A stretch of 64,000 nt of DNA from DATELY01 sp035276085 (GCA_035276085.1 DATELY010000122.1:1-64000), one strand, 5' to 3'. Numbered from the stretch's first letter, positions 8,831 through 17,485 are shown. Notes: generated by a model from the letters alone, not told the origin. Translations and numbers: made by a program.

Positions 8831-9694
8831 ATGCCCGGCGTAAAAGAGATCCGCATCAAGATTGCGAGCTTCAAGAGCACGCAGAAAATCACCAAGGCCA
8901 TGCAAATGGTCGCGGCGGGCAAGATGCGCAAGGCTCAGGATCGCATGCGTGCATCGCGTCCGTACGCCGAGAAGATCCGACGCGTGATCGGGCATTTGCG
9001 CCTTGCGAATCCCGACTACAAGCATCCGTTCCTGGTGGAGCGTGAGCCCAAGTCAGTTGGGTTCATCGTCATCAGCACGGATCGTGGCCTTGCTGGCGGC
9101 CTCAATGTGAATCTGTTCAAGACTACGCTTGCTGCAATCCGCGAATGGAAGGAACGCGGCGCGCAGGTCTCGCTGTGCTTGACCGGGTCGAAGGCTGTGC
9201 AGTTCTTCCGCCGATTGGCCGATGTGAAGACATTGGCGACGGTCACTCACCTGGGCGACAGCCCTCATGTGAAGGACCTCATCGGTACCGTGAAGGTCAT
9301 GCTGGACATGTATCGCGAAGGCAAGATCGATCGTCTGTTCGTCGTCAACAATGTGTTCGTGAACACGATGACGCAGAAGCCGACCGTGCGGCAGCTCCTG
9401 CCGGTCGTGACCGAAGACGAAGACCAGCTGCAGAAGTTGTGGGACTACATCTACGAGCCTTCCGCGGCTGAGCTGCTCGATGGCATGGTGATGCGCTACA
9501 TCGAGGCACAGGTCTATCAGGGCGCGGTGGAGAACGTCGCTTGCGAGATGGCGGCGCGCATGGTGGCGATGAAGAGCGCCACCGATAACGCCGGCAAACT
9601 GATCGACGAACTGCAATTGATCTACAACAAGGCACGCCAGGCCGCGATCACGAAAGAGATCAGCGAGATTGTTGGTGGCGCGGCGGCGGTTTGA
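8831..9694 (+). CDS. atpG: ATP synthase F1 subunit gamma
   Basis: Central rotor shaft. The 287-residue product has the canonical N-terminal coiled-coil helix (EIRIKIASFKSTQKITKAMQMVAAGKMRKAQ, residues 6-36) and the matching C-terminal helix (MKSATDNAGKLIDELQLIYNKARQAAITKEI). Length is normal. It is flanked on both sides by large inverted repeats, which sets it apart from its operon partners and might tune its expression relative to alpha and beta. Confidence 0.97.
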   Translation: MPGVKEIRIKIASFKSTQKITKAMQMVAAGKMRKAQDRMRASRPYAEKIRRVIGHLRLANPDYKHPFLVEREPKSVGFIVISTDRGLAGGLNVNLFKTTLAAIREWKERGAQVSLCLTGSKAVQFFRRLADVKTLATVTHLGDSPHVKDLIGTVKVMLDMYREGKIDRLFVVNNVFVNTMTQKPTVRQLLPVVTEDEDQLQKLWDYIYEPSAAELLDGMVMRYIEAQVYQGAVENVACEMAARMVAMKSATDNAGKLIDELQLIYNKARQAAITKEISEIVGGAAAV

Positions 9695-9699
9695 TGCGA

Positions 9700-9817
9700 G
9701 GGGCCTGGGACCTGAGGCATGGGACCTGGGCCAGATGAAAAATTAGTTATTCGAGTATTCGGCGACTTTAAAGGGAGCGTGAGCGGCGTCGGGTTCGGAC
9801 CTCAGGTCCCAGGCCCC
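9700..9817. repeat. Intergenic inverted repeat R3 (GGGACCT heptads, 18-bp perfect arms)
   Basis: Between atpG and atpD. An 18-bp arm at 9700-9717 is the exact reverse complement of 9800-9817. The left side reads as 7-mers GGGGCCT, GGGACCT, GAGGCAT, GGGACCT (9700-9727), followed by GGGCCAGATG. The right side reads AGGTCCC, AGGCCCC, AAGCCCC (9804-9824). The 82-bp centre is notably AT-rich for this genome (ATGAAAAATTAGTTATTCG). Confidence 0.85.
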
Positions 9818-9845
9818 AAGCCCCACGCCCACGAGGTAACGAGCA

Positions 9846-11267
9846 ATGTCCACCGGCAAGATCACTCAAGTCATCGGCGCGGTCATCGACGTGGAGTTTC
9901 CACGCGAGCACATTCCGAAGGTGTATGAAGCGTTGAAGCTTCAGGATGTCGATCTCACGCTCGAGGTGCAGCAGCAGCTGGGTGATGGCGTCGTGCGCAC
10001 GATCGCGATGGGCGCTTCGGAAGGGTTGCGTCGCGGCCTCACCGTGAAGGCGACAGGCGCTCCCATCTCCGTACCGGTGGGCAAAGCAACGCTCGGTCGC
10101 ATCATGGACGTCCTGGGCGCACCGCAGGACGAGCGCGGTCCGGTGCAAGCCGAAGCCTACCTGCCGATTCACCGTCCGGCGCCGGCATACGACGAACAAG
10201 CGGGTGGTCAGGACCTGCTCGAGACGGGCATCAAGGTGATCGATCTGCTCATTCCGTTCGCGAAGGGTGGCAAGATCGGCCTGTTCGGCGGCGCCGGCGT
10301 GGGCAAGACCGTGGCCATGCTCGAGCTCATCAACAACATCGCCAAGGCGCACGCCGGTCTGTCCGTATTCGCCGGCGTGGGTGAGCGCACTCGTGAAGGC
10401 AACGACTTCTATCACGAGATGTCGGATTCGAAGGTCATCGACCTCGAGAACCTGCCGAACTCGAAAGTGGCGATGGTGTACGGCCAGATGAACGAGCCGC
10501 CGGGCAACCGTCTGCGCGTAGCACTCACGGGCCTGACCATGGCCGAGTATTTCCGCGACGAGAAGGATCCGGCAACCGGCAAGGGCCGCGACATGCTGCT
10601 CTTCATCGACAACATCTACCGTTACACACTCGCGGGAACAGAAGTGTCCGCGCTGCTCGGCCGCATGCCTTCCGCGGTGGGTTACCAACCGACGCTCGCC
10701 GAGGAAATGGGCGTGCTGCAAGAGCGCATCACCTCGACGAAGACGGGCTCGATCACCTCGATTCAGGCCGTGTACGTGCCGGCCGACGACTTGACCGATC
10801 CCTCACCTGCCACGACGTTCGCGCACTTGGATGCGACGGTGGTGTTGTCGCGTCAGATCGCATCGCTCGGCATCTACCCAGCCGTGGATCCGCTCGACTC
10901 GACCAGTCGTCAGCTCGACCCGCTGGTCATCGGCGAGGAGCACTACAACGTTGCGCGTGGCGTGCAAGCCGTGTTGCAGCGGTTCAAGGAGCTGCAGGAC
11001 ATCATCGCGATTCTCGGCATGGATGAACTGTCCGAAGAAGACAAGCTCACTGTGTTCCGTGCACGCAAAATCCGTAACTTCCTCTCGCAGCCGTTCCACG
11101 TCGCTGAAGTGTTCACCGGCAGCCCCGGCAAGTACGTGTCGTTGAAGGATACGATCCGCAGCTTCAAGGGCATCCTGAGCGGCGAATACGATCACCTGCC
11201 CGAGCAGGCGTTCTACATGGTCGGCGGCATCGAAGAGGCTGTCGAAAAAGCGAAGACGCTGCAGTAA
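9846..11267 (+). CDS. atpD: ATP synthase F1 subunit beta
   Basis: Catalytic subunit. The 473-residue product has Walker A GGAGVGKT at residues 148-155, the catalytic-glutamate motif GERTREGND just after 180, and the DNIYRYTLAGTEVSALLGRMPS block around 258-280. It is a little longer than E. coli beta (460). GAGG of the sequence GAGGTAACGAGCA serves as ribosome-binding site and directly follows the right arm of repeat R3. Confidence 0.98.
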   Translation: MSTGKITQVIGAVIDVEFPREHIPKVYEALKLQDVDLTLEVQQQLGDGVVRTIAMGASEGLRRGLTVKATGAPISVPVGKATLGRIMDVLGAPQDERGPVQAEAYLPIHRPAPAYDEQAGGQDLLETGIKVIDLLIPFAKGGKIGLFGGAGVGKTVAMLELINNIAKAHAGLSVFAGVGERTREGNDFYHEMSDSKVIDLENLPNSKVAMVYGQMNEPPGNRLRVALTGLTMAEYFRDEKDPATGKGRDMLLFIDNIYRYTLAGTEVSALLGRMPSAVGYQPTLAEEMGVLQERITSTKTGSITSIQAVYVPADDLTDPSPATTFAHLDATVVLSRQIASLGIYPAVDPLDSTSRQLDPLVIGEEHYNVARGVQAVLQRFKELQDIIAILGMDELSEEDKLTVFRARKIRNFLSQPFHVAEVFTGSPGKYVSLKDTIRSFKGILSGEYDHLPEQAFYMVGGIEEAVEKAKTLQ

Positions 11268-11276
11268 CGGCCCGCG

Positions 11277-11361
11277 GGTTACGGGCAACAGTACACGGCC
11301 AGATGTTGAGCGCTTTGCTTCTGGCCGTCGCCTGTGATCCGTTGACCGTCAGCCGTTTCAA
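11277..11361. repeat. Intergenic inverted repeat R4 (GGTTACG/CGTTGAC heptads)
   Basis: In the atpD-atpC gap. Left 7-mers GGTTACG, GGCAACA, GTACACG, GCCAGAT occupy 11277-11304. Right 7-mers starting TCTGGCC, GTCGCCT, GTGATCC, GTTGACC, GTCAGCC, GTTTCAA occupy 11320-11361. The innermost stem ACGGCCAGA/TCTGGCCGT (11295-11303 and 11320-11328) is perfect. It has the same construction as the element at 28670-28754. Confidence 0.8.
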
Positions 11362-11383
11362 CCGCTAGTTGAGTACCCAACGC

Positions 11384-11803
11384 ATGGCCACCCTACACGT
11401 CGACATCGTCAGCGCCGAAGGCGAGATCTTCTCGGGCGAGGCCTCGATGGTCTTCGCGCCCGCGCAGATGGGCGAGATCGGCATTGCGCCCCGGCACGCC
11501 CCGCTACTGACCACGCTTCGGCCCGGCGAGCTGCGTGTGCAGGTGCCAAACGGCGAAGAGCAGTACTTCTACGTTTCCGGCGGCGCGATCGAGATCCAGC
11601 CGCACCTCGTGACCGTACTGGCGGATACCGCCGCACGCGCCAAAGACCTGGATGAAGCGGCGGCCAAGGAAGCGATACAGCGCGCCGAGGAAGCCTTGCG
11701 CGATCGCAAGGGCGAGATCGACTCGGCCAAGGCTCAGGCCGAGCTGGCCCGAGCCGCGGCCCAGTTGCGCGCGATTGAGCGGTTGCGGAAACTCAAGCAA
11801 TAA
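11384..11803 (+). CDS. atpC: ATP synthase F1 subunit epsilon
   Basis: Regulatory rotor subunit that can inhibit ATP hydrolysis. From the ATG at 11384 the product is 139 residues (MATLHVDIVSAEGEIFSGEA), exactly the E. coli length. A TTG at 11369 is in frame and would add MSTQR, but the family start favours the ATG. It has the beta-sandwich N-terminal domain followed by two C-terminal helices (residues about 88-139, rich in Ala/Glu/Arg). No strong Shine-Dalgarno is visible because repeat R4 runs to 11361. Confidence 0.95.
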   Translation: MATLHVDIVSAEGEIFSGEASMVFAPAQMGEIGIAPRHAPLLTTLRPGELRVQVPNGEEQYFYVSGGAIEIQPHLVTVLADTAARAKDLDEAAAKEAIQRAEEALRDRKGEIDSAKAQAELARAAAQLRAIERLRKLKQ

Positions 11804-11816
11804 GGGGACGCGTACA

Positions 11817-11994
11817 GGCTACGGCTTACGGGTTACGGCCAGAAGGAAGGGCCTGGCGTTCCCGGTCCGCTCCCCGCGGGGATGCACCACAAAGATCTGC
11901 GTCGTTTGCCGATCGGGTCGCTTGTTGCCATTCATCTTCAGACGGTAGCCTGCCAGCCCGTAGCCCGTAGCCCGTAGCCCGTAGCCCGTAGCCG
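11817..11994. repeat. Intergenic inverted repeat R5 (GTAGCCC tandem heptads)
   Basis: Occupies nearly the whole atpC-glmU gap. Left 7-mers GGCTACG, GCTTACG, GGTTACG, GCCAGAA occupy 11817-11844. The right array is four perfect GTAGCCC units plus GTAGCCG (11960-11994) and stops three bases before the glmU ATG. The right arm has more units than the left, consistent with tandem expansion. The centre (11845-11950) shows no gene. Confidence 0.85.
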
Positions 11995-11997
11995 CCT

Positions 11998-13368
11998 ATG
12001 TCCCTGTCCATCGTCATTCTCGCCGCCGGTCAAGGCAAGCGCATGAAGTCGGACCTGCCGAAGGTGCTGCAGCCTTTGGCGGAGAAGCCCCTGTTGAAGC
12101 ATGTACTGGACACCGCGGCGACACTGGGCGCGACGCAAACGGTGGTGGTTTACGGGCACGGCGGAGATCGGGTTCCAGAAACCCTGGCGAACGAAAATGT
12201 GGAGTGGGTGCTGCAGGCCGAGCAACTCGGCACGGGTCATGCCGTGGCGCAGGCCATGCCGGCCGTCAACGATGCCCAGCAAGTGCTCGTGCTCTTCGGG
12301 GATGTCCCTCTCGTTCGCGCTGACACACTGAAGCAGCTGGTTGACGCCTGTCGTCCCAACTCGATCAGCCTGCTCACCGTGAAGCTTGCAGACGCGACCG
12401 GCTACGGTCGAATCATCCGCGACAATGCGGGCAACGTCGTCCGCATCGTCGAACACAGAGATGCCAACACGAAAGAGCGCGCCATCAATGAAGCGAACAC
12501 GGGCGTGCTGGTTGCCCCTGCAAAAAAACTGCGTGAATGGTTGGCAGCGCTCAAGAACGACAATGCTCAAGGTGAATATTATTTAACCGACACGATCGTG
12601 ATGGCCGTGCGTGACGGGCTCAAGGTGGAGGCTGTGATCGCCCCGACCGAGACGGAGGTCCTGGGTGTGAACGACAAAGTCCAGCTCGCCCAGCTCGAAG
12701 CCGCCCTGCGGCAGCAGCGGGCGACGCATCTGATGGTGCAAGGCGCCACGATTGCAGACCCGGCGCGCATCGACATTCGCGGTGACGTGCTTCTCGGGCG
12801 CGATGTGTTCATCGACGTGAACGCCGTCCTGGTCGGCCGGGTGAAATTGGGCGATCGCGTCCGCATTGGCCCCAACTGTTATCTCCGCAATTGCGACATC
12901 GAGTCGGACACCGAGCTCTTACCGAACTGCGTGATCGACAACGCCCGCATCGGGGCACGTTGCCAGGTCGGTCCATTCGCCCGTATCCGACCCGAGACCG
13001 TCCTGCACGAGGACGTACACATCGGCAACTTCGTCGAAGTGAAGAAGAGCGAGTTGCGCGCGGGGGCGAAGGCGAACCACCTGACCTATCTCGGTGATAC
13101 CACCGTAGGCGCCAAAGCCAACGTCGGTGCGGGGACAGTGACCTGTAACTACGACGGCGCCAACAAATGGCGTACCGAGATCGGAGCCGGCGCGTTCATC
13201 GGCTCGGGCTCCATGTTGGTGGCACCCGTGAAGATCGGGGATCAGGCCACCATCGGCGCGGGGTCGACCATCACCCGTGACGCACCAGCGGACAAGCTGA
13301 CCGTGGAGCGTTCGCGGCAGGTGACGGTGGACGGTTGGCAGCGGCCGAAGAAACAAAGCCCGAAGTAG
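11998..13368 (+). CDS. glmU: Bifunctional UDP-GlcNAc pyrophosphorylase / GlcN-1-P acetyltransferase
   Basis: Makes UDP-N-acetylglucosamine for peptidoglycan and lipopolysaccharide. The 456-residue product has the N-terminal uridylyltransferase motif LAAGQGKRMKSDLPKVL (about 8-24), with a Lys where a Thr is usual. A linker near 230 is followed by a left-handed beta-helix acyltransferase domain (hexapeptides such as IDIRGDVLLGRDVFIDVNA and the NYDGANKW signature). It sits after the atp operon as in many gammaproteobacteria. The ATG at 11998 has no Shine-Dalgarno, because the GTAGCCC array abuts it. It may depend on readthrough from atpC or on a leaderless/weak start. Confidence 0.96.
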   Translation: MSLSIVILAAGQGKRMKSDLPKVLQPLAEKPLLKHVLDTAATLGATQTVVVYGHGGDRVPETLANENVEWVLQAEQLGTGHAVAQAMPAVNDAQQVLVLFGDVPLVRADTLKQLVDACRPNSISLLTVKLADATGYGRIIRDNAGNVVRIVEHRDANTKERAINEANTGVLVAPAKKLREWLAALKNDNAQGEYYLTDTIVMAVRDGLKVEAVIAPTETEVLGVNDKVQLAQLEAALRQQRATHLMVQGATIADPARIDIRGDVLLGRDVFIDVNAVLVGRVKLGDRVRIGPNCYLRNCDIESDTELLPNCVIDNARIGARCQVGPFARIRPETVLHEDVHIGNFVEVKKSELRAGAKANHLTYLGDTTVGAKANVGAGTVTCNYDGANKWRTEIGAGAFIGSGSMLVAPVKIGDQATIGAGSTITRDAPADKLTVERSRQVTVDGWQRPKKQSPK

Positions 13369-13545
13369 CGGCACGGGCTCGCACCGAGGCCGAGCTATCA
13401 ACCTGTGACGGCCCTCGAAAACCCGCCCCCACCCCTTCTGTACAATCCCCCGCCTGGCCGCAAAACGTTAAATCGGGCGGTGCCGGAACACCTGCCCAAA
13501 CCGTAGACGTTCTGACTCAGCTCGAGCAACCAAGGTACTGACAGC

Positions 13546-15381
13546 ATGTGCGGAATCGTAGGCGCCGTGGCGGCGCGCGACATCGTCCCGGTCCTCATCG
13601 AAGGGCTGCGTCGCCTGGAATATCGCGGCTACGACTCGGCCGGTGTCGCGGTGCTGAACGGCACGGCCCACCTGAAGCGACTGCGGACGGTCGGCAAGGT
13701 TCGCTCGCTGCAGGAAGCTCTGGAGCTCGATCCTACGCACGGTACGCTCGGCATTGCGCACACGCGCTGGGCGACTCACGGCGTGCCTTCGGAGCGCAAC
13801 GCTCACCCGCACATCTCGCGCGACGGCATCGCCATCGTGCACAACGGCATCATCGAGAACCATGAAGAGCTGCGCGAAGAACTGCTGAGCCACGGCTATC
13901 AGTTCAGCTCCGAAACCGATACCGAAGTCATCGCGCATCGCATCCACTACCACAAGCAGAGGCTGCGCGATTTATTCCGCGCCGTGAGAGCCACGGTTTC
14001 CGAGCTGGAAGGTGCGTACGCGCTGGCGGTCGTTGCCGAAGATCAACCCGACTGCATCGTCCTTGCGCGTGCGGGCTGCCCCGTCGTCATCGGCGTGGGC
14101 AAGAACGAGCACTTCGTGGCATCGGATGTGTCGGCACTGCTGCCCGTCACGCGGAATTTCATCTTCCTGGAAGAGGGCGACGTCGCTGAGATACGGCGCG
14201 AAGGCGTGCGCATTCTCGACAAGGAGGGCAACTCGGCCGTGCGCCCCGTGCGGGAGAGTTCCTTGTCCTCCGATGCCGCGGAGAAAGGCGATTACGCGCA
14301 CTACATGCTCAAGGAAATCTACGAGCAACCGCGTGCCATCGCGCAAACGCTCGAAGAGCGCGTCGCTGGCGGGAAGTTGCTCGAAGCGGCCTTCGGACCT
14401 GCAGCCACGGAAGTGTTCCGTCGTACGCAAGCGGTGCGCATCATCGCGTGCGGCACGAGCTATCACGCCGCCTCCGTCGCGAAATACTACGTCGAGCAGA
14501 TCGCACGTCTGCCCTGCTGGGTCGAGATCGCCAGCGAGTATCGCTACCGCAATCCGGTCGTGCCGCCGAACACGTTGTTCGTAACGATCTCGCAATCGGG
14601 AGAGACGGCGGACACGTTGGCCGCGCTGCGCATGGCGAAGCAGTCGGGATATCTATCCACGCTGGCCATCTGCAACGTGCCGGAAAGCTCACTGGTCCGC
14701 GAGTCCGAACTCGTGCTGTTGACGCGAGCCGGGCCGGAGATCGGTGTCGCATCGACCAAGGCGTTCACGACGCAGCTGGCAGGTCTGGGAATGCTCGTCG
14801 TCGCGTTGGCCAAGTTCAACGGCACCGATGCCGAGCGCGAGCGCGGGCTCGTGCAGCGGTTGATCGAGATCCCTGGCCTCGTCGAGAAGACGCTGCAACT
14901 CGACGGCACGATTCGTGAGCTGGCGAAGCGCTTTGCGGACAAGCGGCACGCCTTGTTCCTGGGTCGTGGTCAGATGCATCCAATCGCGATGGAAGGCGCG
15001 CTGAAGCTCAAAGAGATTTCCTACATCCACGCCGAAGCCTATCCCGCCGGCGAGCTCAAACATGGTCCGCTGGCGCTCGTCGACGCGGACATGCCGGTGA
15101 TCGCGGTCGCGCCCAACAACGATCTGTTGGAGAAGCTCAAGTCGAATCTGCAGGAAGTGCGCGCCCGCGGCGGCGAGCTCTACGTATTCGCGGATCCGGA
15201 TGCGGGCTTCCAATCCTCCGAAGGCGTCACCGTCATTACGATGCCGCGCCATGTGAGCCACTTCCAGGCCCCGGCGGTCTACACGGTTCCACTGCAACTG
15301 CTGGCGTACCACTGCGCGATCTTGAAGGGGACGGATGTCGATCAACCGCGCAACCTGGCGAAGTCGGTGACGGTCGAATAG
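13546..15381 (+). CDS. glmS: Glutamine-fructose-6-phosphate aminotransferase
   Basis: Catalyses the first committed step of hexosamine synthesis, supplying GlcN-6-P for the GlmM/GlmU route. The 611-residue product has the nucleophile Cys2 (MCGIVGAV) after Met removal, the glutaminase residues of TRWATHG and HNGIIEN, two SIS sugar-isomerase domains (about 285-425 and 460-600, with CGTSYHA and SQSGETADT motifs), and ends in KSVTVE. A possible -10 box TACAAT lies at 13441-13446 in the 177-bp gap after glmU, without a clear -35. No glmS ribozyme is seen, as expected outside Gram-positive bacteria. Confidence 0.97.
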   Translation: MCGIVGAVAARDIVPVLIEGLRRLEYRGYDSAGVAVLNGTAHLKRLRTVGKVRSLQEALELDPTHGTLGIAHTRWATHGVPSERNAHPHISRDGIAIVHNGIIENHEELREELLSHGYQFSSETDTEVIAHRIHYHKQRLRDLFRAVRATVSELEGAYALAVVAEDQPDCIVLARAGCPVVIGVGKNEHFVASDVSALLPVTRNFIFLEEGDVAEIRREGVRILDKEGNSAVRPVRESSLSSDAAEKGDYAHYMLKEIYEQPRAIAQTLEERVAGGKLLEAAFGPAATEVFRRTQAVRIIACGTSYHAASVAKYYVEQIARLPCWVEIASEYRYRNPVVPPNTLFVTISQSGETADTLAALRMAKQSGYLSTLAICNVPESSLVRESELVLLTRAGPEIGVASTKAFTTQLAGLGMLVVALAKFNGTDAERERGLVQRLIEIPGLVEKTLQLDGTIRELAKRFADKRHALFLGRGQMHPIAMEGALKLKEISYIHAEAYPAGELKHGPLALVDADMPVIAVAPNNDLLEKLKSNLQEVRARGGELYVFADPDAGFQSSEGVTVITMPRHVSHFQAPAVYTVPLQLLAYHCAILKGTDVDQPRNLAKSVTVE

Positions 15382-15657
15382 GCGCTTCGCTACTGCCCAC
15401 TCCTCTCGACCGTCGGTCGACACCTGAGCGACCGACACTCCGCTCGATCATCGATGGCAGCTCCAACTCGGCAACGTCGCTGCGTTGAGAGACAGCAACA
15501 CGATCTGCCGAAAACCTGTACCGAAATCTACTTCACCCGTCGTCGATACAGGGCGCACGTGCCAGTTTTTCGCGCCAAGAGCCGGTGGATTCGAGGTTGG
15601 CATTCTCCTTGCTTGAACGAGTAGCATGCGCCCACTTCTTCTCCCTCGAGAGTTGCC

Positions 15658-16143
15658 ATGCAGATTGCTCAAGACACCGTGGTCGCGATTCGCTACACCC
15701 TGAAAAACGACGCTGGCGAGACGCTCGATGCGTCGAGCGATGGCGAACCGCTCACCTATCTGCATGGCAACGGCAACCTCGTTCCAGGCCTGGAGCGTGC
15801 ACTAGAAGGGAAGAAAGTGGGCGACAAGTTGTCCATTGCGGTGCCTGCAGCCGATGCCTATGGCGAACTGGATGGCGATCTCATCCAGGACGTGCCGCGC
15901 ACCGCATTCCGCGGCATCGACGACATCCAGATCGGCATGCAGTTTCAAGCGCAATCCAATCACGGTCCGCGCTCGGTCGTGGTCACGAAGGTGACACCCG
16001 AGGTGATTACCGTGGATGGCAATCACCCGCTTGCGGGACAGAATCTGAACTTTGAAGTCGAGATCGCGGATATTCGGACAGCGACACGTGAAGAGCTCGA
16101 GCATGGCCATGTGCACGGACCCGGTGGGCACCACCATGGCTGA
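15658..16143 (+). CDS. slyD: FKBP-type peptidyl-prolyl isomerase, SlyD family
   Basis: Cytoplasmic prolyl isomerase and chaperone, with metal-binding potential. The 161-residue product has the FKBP core split by an insert-in-flap domain (DAYGELDGDLIQDVPRTAF region, residues 62-82). It ends in a short histidine-rich tail (HGHVHGPGGHHHG), shorter than that of E. coli SlyD, which binds nickel. It starts at the ATG MQIAQDTVVAIRYTL. The gene stands alone, 276 bp after glmS; that gap shows no gene. Confidence 0.92.
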   Translation: MQIAQDTVVAIRYTLKNDAGETLDASSDGEPLTYLHGNGNLVPGLERALEGKKVGDKLSIAVPAADAYGELDGDLIQDVPRTAFRGIDDIQIGMQFQAQSNHGPRSVVVTKVTPEVITVDGNHPLAGQNLNFEVEIADIRTATREELEHGHVHGPGGHHHG

Positions 16144-16315
16144 TGCGGTGCGGAACCCGACTCACACGCACAGGTTGTCTTGCAGTTCGGCGCTGACCGC
16201 CGCCTGTTATCGCCAGGGCTCACTTTCATCGTTTCGATTTGCTTGGCACAACCGCGGTGCGAACACGGCACCACGACGACGATGAGTTCCACTGTTGATG
16301 ACTAGGGAGACCTCG

Positions 16316-16621
16316 ATGGATCTCAACTCTGCGGGTAACTCACCAAAGCGCGCACGCTCGAAGGCAAAGGCCGCTTCCGGCGACGCGACGACGACTCCGA
16401 AAGCGGCCGCGCCGCGCGCGCGCAAAGCAAAGTCTGCTCCAGCAGACCCCATCATCGAAGTGACTTCCATCACGGCAATCGCCATGCCGGATGATGACGA
16501 GTTGCTGGGAATGATCGCGACCGCGGCCTACTACATCGCCGAACAGCGGAATTTCGCACCGGGGCACGAGCTGGAAGATTGGCTTGCGGCCGAACGGCAG
16601 ATTCGAACGATTCATACGTAG
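16316..16621 (+). CDS. Small DUF2934-type protein
   Basis: From the ATG at 16316, preceded by AGGGAGA at 16303-16309, the product has 101 residues. Residues 1-45 are basic, low in complexity and Lys/Ala-rich (KRARSKAKAASGD), like histone-tail linkers. The C-terminus (LLGMIATAAYYIAEQRNFAPGHELEDWLAAERQI) matches DUF2934, a short domain of unknown function. An ATG at 16298 is also in frame but has no good ribosome-binding site. Function is unknown; binding nucleic acid through the basic tail is only a guess. Confidence 0.8.
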   Translation: MDLNSAGNSPKRARSKAKAASGDATTTPKAAAPRARKAKSAPADPIIEVTSITAIAMPDDDELLGMIATAAYYIAEQRNFAPGHELEDWLAAERQIRTIHT

Positions 16622-16764
16622 CCTCCGACGTACTGACGTTCCCGCTCACGGATGAAGCCGCCGCCCACGGCGGTGTGTAGGTTTTCTCCGCTCAGAACAC
16701 TCGTCGCGCTGCAGCGTTATAGACCTAAGAGGGCCTTAGGAATTGGCCTGAGGGATGTGCGCTT

Positions 16765-17190
16765 ATGGCGAGTGTCATGAATGAATCGTTGTCTCGTGCC
16801 GCAGCACCGCAGGCGCTGCTCAGTTACACGCACCTTGTCTATGCGTTGCACGCTGTCAGTGTGTTGGTCGGCGTATTCACCGCTGCGGGGGTGCTCACCA
16901 GCTTCTTGTTCGGAATCCCTTCCATCATCGGCGTGGTGCTGAATTACGCGCGCCGACGCGAAGCGCAAGGCACGTGGCTGGAATCCCATTTTCGCTGGCA
17001 GATCCGCACCTTCTGGGTTGCCGCGGCCATTGGGTTGCTCAGCTTCATCGTTTCCGCGCCCCTGATGCTGGTATTGATCGGGTTCGTGCTCTGGTGGGCC
17101 CTCGTGACCCTCACCGGAATGTGGGTGTTCTATCGCGTCGTACGTGGCTGGCTACGACTTCGTGATGGGCGCGAGATGTACGCGGACTGA
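16765..17190 (+). CDS. DUF4870-like small membrane protein
   Basis: The 141-residue product has three hydrophobic segments (about 25-55, 75-95, 97-120) interrupted by YARRREAQGTWLESHFRWQIRTFW. That arrangement, with HFRWQIRTFW, is typical of the DUF4870/YidH-like membrane family. Function is unknown. The gene ends exactly where a block of dispersed repeats begins (17214 onward). No operon partner is evident. Confidence 0.78.
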   Translation: MASVMNESLSRAAAPQALLSYTHLVYALHAVSVLVGVFTAAGVLTSFLFGIPSIIGVVLNYARRREAQGTWLESHFRWQIRTFWVAAAIGLLSFIVSAPLMLVLIGFVLWWALVTLTGMWVFYRVVRGWLRLRDGREMYAD

Positions 17191-17213
17191 GGGGCCGTCG
17201 ACTCAGGAGGGCT

Positions 17214-17324
17214 GGCCGGCGAGCTGGCTTGCTGGCCAGAAGGTTCTGTCAGGCCTCTGGCCAGCCGATCAGCACGCTAGCAAGCGCAATACCACGATCT
17301 CACATCAGCTGTTACACGCCACTA
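17214..17324. repeat. Dispersed MITE-like element R6 (partial copy of R7)
   Basis: Positions 17214-17253 match the reverse complement of 20023-20062 at 38 of 40 bases. The right end 17304-17324 is identical over 21 bases to the reverse complement of 19961-19981. The inner hairpin uses GCTGGCCAGAAGG ... CTCTGGCCAGC (17230-17264). The left terminal repeat is missing, so this copy looks truncated next to the DUF4870 gene. Confidence 0.85.
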
Positions 17325-17328
17325 GTGA

Positions 17329-17480
17329 GAAAGGGCTACGGGCCACGGGCTACAGGCTACAGCCAGAGAGGAACCCTTTCATCCCTCGGGGTCGTGCGCG
17401 TCTTCGCCGCGACCCCGAAGGGATGAAAGCGCGGTAGCGCCTCTGACCAACCGCCAACCGCTAACCGCCAACCGCTTCTT
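17329..17480. repeat. Hybrid heptad element R6b (GGCTACG left, CCAACCG right)
   Basis: Left 7-mers GGCTACG, GGCCACG, GGCTACA, GGCTACA, GCCAGAG fill 17334-17368. Four right 7-mers of CCAACCG/CTAACCG type fill 17447-17474. The centre holds a near-perfect stem CTTTCATCCCTCGGGGTCG / CGACCCCGAAGGGATGAAAG. The two arms carry different words, unlike the other elements. The right half has a solo copy at 54058-54120. Confidence 0.85.
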
Positions 17481-17485
17481 TCATA

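Noticed and set aside
13546..13600. glmS ribozyme upstream of glmS
   Set aside because: The 177-bp gap shows none of the ribozyme core, and the class is not expected in this lineage.
17191..17485. Possible CRISPR array because of repeated short words
   Set aside because: Units are contiguous 7-mers without spacers, and no cas genes are present.
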